From Leucobacter muris (GTDB lineage: Bacteria > Actinomycetota > Actinomycetes > Actinomycetales > Microbacteriaceae): 64,000 bases of DNA. This document shows, in pieces, positions 61,240-64,000 of the stretch. The first letter of the stretch is position 1; every line of letters starts with the position of its first letter. Where the stretch lies: positions 1,116,001-1,180,000 of the forward strand of contig NZ_CP035037.1 in the NCBI RefSeq assembly GCF_004028235.1. The letters run 5' to 3'. The position numbers and the translations under genes were made by a program. The notes beneath the pieces are model-generated. The model worked only from the letters and a program-made list of their open reading frames with translations. It did not search any database and was not told where the DNA came from.

Positions 61240-62309
61240 CCTATTCAGTGGCGGTGGCCGGAGCGAGCGGGTAGGCCGGGGGAGAGCTGCTGCGCCTGCT
61301 CGCGGGGCACCCGGAGTTCGAGATCCGCACCGTCACGGGGCACTCGAGCGCCGGCCGGCCCCTCAGCGAGTCGCAGCCGCACCTGCGCTCGCTCGCGCAC
61401 CTGGTGCTGCAGCCCACGTTGCCCGAGGTGCTCGACGGCCACGACGTCGTGTTCTTCGCGCTGCCGCACGGTGCCTCGGGCGAGCTCACGGCTCGGCTCG
61501 GGAACGTGCGCCTCGCGATCGACTGCGGCGCAGACCACCGCCTCACCGACGCCGCCGACTGGGCGGCCTTCTACGGGGGCGAGCACCACGGAGCGTGGGC
61601 GTACGGGGTGCCCGAGCTCATCGTGGCCGAGCGCGCCGCCGACGGCGCACCCGTCTGGACCCGGCAGCGGGAGTGCCTGGCCGGGGCGACGCGGATCGCG
61701 GCGCCGGGCTGCAACGCGTCGACCGTGGCGCTGTCGCTCGCCCCCGGTATCGCGGCGGGGGTGATCGAGCCGCGCGACATCGTGAGCGTGCTCGCCGTGG
61801 GGCCGAGCGGTGCAGGCAAGGCCGCGAAGACCCACCTGCTCGGCGCCGAGCTCATGGGCAGCGCGAACCCCTACGCGGTGGGGGGCACGCACCGGCACAT
61901 CCCCGAGATCCGGCAGGCGCTGCGCGGGGCGGGCGCCGTCACCGAGCCCAGCATCAGCTTCACGCCCGTGCTCGTGCCGATGAGCCGGGGCATCCTCGCG
62001 ACCTCCACGGCGCGGCTCGCGCCCGGCGTCACCGCGCAGCAGGTGCGCAGCGCCTGGGAGGACGCCTACACCGCGGAACCCTTCGTGCAGCTGCTGCCCG
62101 AGGGGGTCTTCCCGCGCACCGCCGACACGCTCGGCGCCAACACGTGTCTGATGGGGGTCGCGATCGACGAGGCGGCGGGCCGCGTCGTGGTGGCGGCGGC
62201 CCTCGACAACCTCGCCAAGGGCACCGCGGGCGCCGCGATCCAGTCGGCCAACATCGCCCTCGGCATCCCCGAGACCACGGGTCTGTCGGTGAACGGCGTG
62301 GCCCCGTGA
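61236..62309 (+). pseudogene. argC: N-acetyl-gamma-glutamyl-phosphate reductase with in-frame stop
   Basis: ArgC makes N-acetylglutamate semialdehyde in arginine synthesis. From the ATG at 61236 the sequence reads MTYSVAVAGASG then TAG (61272-61274), where the family has Tyr in GASGYAGGE; the same frame continues [16 protein letters not shown] and runs intact to 62309, including the catalytic Cys in AAPGCNAST and the His in [10 protein letters not shown] restart at GTG 61404 would lose the NADP-binding fold. It is thus a single-codon nonsense lesion (TAC or TAT to TAG), a sequence error, or a readthrough site. argJ and argB follow intact. Confidence 0.9.
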
Positions 62310-62329
62310 CGGGCCCGGCCCTCGAATGG

Positions 62330-62375
62330 CGGATTTCGCGTGCTCCGCGTGCGGAGCACGTGCGAAATCCGCCTT
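62330..62375 (+). repeat. Long imperfect hairpin between argC and argJ
   Basis: GGCGGATTTCGC, a short linker and GCTCCG pair with CGGAGC and GCGAAATCCGCC, an approximately 20-bp stem with a 2-base bulge and a four-base loop. It starts about 20 bases after the argC stop. It could be a terminator/processing site or a mobile repetitive hairpin. Confidence 0.6.
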
Positions 62376-62454
62376 TCGGCGAGATCGAGATCGCGACCCG
62401 GATCGAGACCGCGGCCGCCAGCCGCGCCACGGCAGCGCAGAAGAAGGAGCAGGC

Positions 62455-63612
62455 ATGAGCGTCACCGCACCCCAGGGATTCAGGTCGGCCGGCATCGCCG
62501 TCGGCCTCAAGAGCACGGGCAAACCCGACCTCGCCCTCGTCGTGAATGACGGCCCCGAGCGTGCCTCGGCCGTCGTGTTCACGAGCAACCGGGCGCAGGC
62601 CAACCCGATCCTGTGGAGCCGCAAGGTCGCGCAGAACGGCCAGGCGCGCGCGGTGATCCTCAACTCGGGCGGCGCCAACTGCTTCACGGGCGACTTCGGC
62701 TACGAGACGACCCGGCTCACGGCCGAGGCGGTCGCCGCCGCCATCGGCGAGCCCGACGCCGAGCGGATACTCGTCTGCTCGACCGGGCTCATCGGCACAG
62801 GAGACCAGGCCTTCCGCGACAAGATCGTGCACAACGTGCCGACGCTCGCGGCCGCGCTCGCCGCAGACGACACGACCGCCCCCGCGGCGATCCTCACCAC
62901 CGACTCCGTCGAGAAGACCGTGGTGCACACGGGCGACGGCTGGACCATCGGGGCGATGGCGAAGGGGGCGGGCATGCTCGCGCCGGGCCTCGCGACCATG
63001 CTCGTGGTGATCACCACCGATGCGCTGCTCGACGGGGAGGCGCTGGACCGCGCGCTGCGCCGCGCGACCGCGACGAGCTTCGACCGGCTCGACAGCGACG
63101 GCTGCATGTCGACGAACGACCAGGTGACGCTGCTCGCGAGCGGAGCGTCGGGCGTCTCGCCCGACGAGGAGGCGTTCTCCGACGCGCTCGCCGCCGTCTG
63201 CGACAGCCTCGCAGCGCAGCTGCAGGCCGACGCGGAGGGCGCGAGCCACGACATCGACATCGAGGTGCGCGGGGCCGCAAGCCCAGCCGATGCCGTCGAG
63301 GTGGGCCGCTCAGTCGCGCGCAACAACCTCTTCAAGGCCGCCATCTTCGGCAACGACCCGAACTGGGGCCGCGTGCTCGCCGCGATCGGCACCACCGACG
63401 CGGCCTTCGACCCCTACCAGGTCGACGTCAGCTTCAACGGCGTGCGCCTCTGCCATGCGGGCGGCCCCGATCGCCCCGTCGAGGAGTGCGACCTCGCACC
63501 GCGCCGCACCCGCGTCGAGATCGAACTCTTCGCGGGCGACCACACCGCCACCATCCGCACCAACGACCTGACGCACGACTACGTGCACGAGAACTCGGCG
63601 TACTCCTCGTGA
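62455..63612 (+). CDS. argJ: Glutamate N-acetyltransferase/amino-acid acetyltransferase ArgJ
   Basis: A 385-residue enzyme that recycles the acetyl group from N-acetylornithine to glutamate. The autocleavage site before the nucleophilic Thr is in [15 protein letters not shown] (about 180-195), preceded by MAKGAGM, and the C-terminal [12 protein letters not shown] motif is present. AAGGAGCAGGC precedes the ATG at 62455; an upstream frame start at 62326 would run through the hairpin and is rejected. Confidence 0.95.
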   Translation: MSVTAPQGFRSAGIAVGLKSTGKPDLALVVNDGPERASAVVFTSNRAQANPILWSRKVAQNGQARAVILNSGGANCFTGDFGYETTRLTAEAVAAAIGEPDAERILVCSTGLIGTGDQAFRDKIVHNVPTLAAALAADDTTAPAAILTTDSVEKTVVHTGDGWTIGAMAKGAGMLAPGLATMLVVITTDALLDGEALDRALRRATATSFDRLDSDGCMSTNDQVTLLASGASGVSPDEEAFSDALAAVCDSLAAQLQADAEGASHDIDIEVRGAASPADAVEVGRSVARNNLFKAAIFGNDPNWGRVLAAIGTTDAAFDPYQVDVSFNGVRLCHAGGPDRPVEECDLAPRRTRVEIELFAGDHTATIRTNDLTHDYVHENSAYSS

Positions 63613-63721
63613 TCGCGGCCTCCGCACCCTCGGCGGCGTCGGGGCGCGGGGGCGCCGTCCGGCTCCGGCCCGCGCGCCGCGAGTCGCTCCGCCGCCTCAG
63701 GATGACGAAAGAACGGAACCC

Positions 63722-64000
63722 ATGACCACCACCACGAAGACCCTCGACCACGAGCAGGCGGCCGCCAAGGCGCAGGTGCTCATCGAGTCGCTGCCGTGGC
63801 TCAAGAAGTTCCGCGGCAGGATCATGGTGATCAAGTTCGGCGGCAACGCGATGATCGACGACTCGCTGCTCGCGGCGTTCGCCGAAGACGTGGTGTACCT
63901 GCGGCACACCGGCATCCTGCCGGTGGTCGTGCACGGCGGCGGGCCGCAGATCAACGCGATGCTCGCGCGGCTCGGCATCGAGAGCGAGTTCAAAGGCGGG
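63722..64000 (+). CDS. argB: Acetylglutamate kinase, partial at window end
   Basis: The first 93 codons of ArgB, cut by the window edge. The ATP-binding motif KFGGNAMID (about 37-45) and the substrate loop [11 protein letters not shown] (about 67-77) are present. Phosphorylation of N-acetylglutamate precedes the ArgC step. It lies 109 bases after argJ, with only a weak ribosome site (GAAAG). Confidence 0.95.
   Translation, partial: MTTTTKTLDHEQAAAKAQVLIESLPWLKKFRGRIMVIKFGGNAMIDDSLLAAFAEDVVYLRHTGILPVVVHGGGPQINAMLARLGIESEFKGG

Noticed and set aside
62326..62454. N-terminal extension of argJ through the hairpin
   Set aside because: The hairpin would be coding, the peptide is an Arg/Asp repeat, and a good ribosome site precedes the ATG at 62455.

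Overview
The window is high-GC DNA from an actinobacterium, most likely family Microbacteriaceae and possibly Leucobacter or a close relative. The evidence is the conserved order recA-recX-miaB-miaA-dapF-(methyltransferase)-hflX-lexA, an actinobacterial HisA/PriA beside an SseB-like gene, the metP/metS pair, infC with an ATC start, and many start codons sitting 6-8 nt downstream of a TANNNT -10 hexamer (leaderless transcription). The genus is inference. No rRNA, tRNA, CRISPR array, insertion sequence or phage gene was found.

Layout. 1-8.6 kb: DNA repair and tRNA modification (recA, recX, miaB, miaA), an Eis-like acetyltransferase, a PadR regulator coupled to a membrane protein, and dapF. 8.6-21.1 kb: an accessory catabolic region between dapF and the rRNA methyltransferase-like/hflX genes. 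It holds a LysR regulator with a divergent enolase-superfamily enzyme, an orphan lipoprotein solute-binding protein with foreign-looking codon use, a hydroxyacid dehydrogenase, a carboxymuconolactone-decarboxylase-like protein, a fused FAD/Fe-S hydroxyacid dehydrogenase, a frameshifted lhgO, a GntR regulator and an IlvD/Edd-type sugar-acid dehydratase. A shared palindrome (GCATG-N3-CATGC) lies upstream of the binding protein and of the dehydratase. 21.2-29.8 kb: methyltransferase, hflX, a metE / core-MetE / metF operon, and lexA divergent from a LysM membrane protein with SOS-like boxes between them. 29.9-35.9 kb: hisC, a DsbA-like/CcdA-like pair, hisB, hisH, priA and an SseB-like gene. 36-41 kb: methionine/alanine importer metP-metS, azlC with a frameshifted azlD, an Lrp regulator, an aldo/keto reductase and a DUF1844 protein. 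41.2-43.7 kb: infC-rpmI-rplT behind a structured leader, then an rRNA 2'-O-methyltransferase. 44.1-47.6 kb: a leftward copper/heme-type operon (membrane protein, CopC, PCu(A)C chaperone, DyP peroxidase). 47.8-54.7 kb: 5-oxoprolinase genes (pxpA and a pxpB-pxpC fusion), pheST and a RidA protein. 54.8-61.2 kb: a two-domain VOC protein, then a GntR-prpD-prpB-prpC methylcitrate operon with an enoyl-CoA hydratase. 61.2-64 kb: argC (interrupted by an in-frame stop), argJ and the start of argB.

Most interesting points: the accessory hydroxyacid/sugar-acid region with its two-site operator and a 31-bp duplication of the dapF 3' end at its left edge; three single-base lesions (argC amber, lhgO frameshift, azlD frameshift) that are either real gene losses or sequence errors; the SOS-controlled lexA/LysM pair; a 7-codon leader ORF ending in a rare AGA codon that overlaps the argC start; and a consistent series of leaderless promoters.
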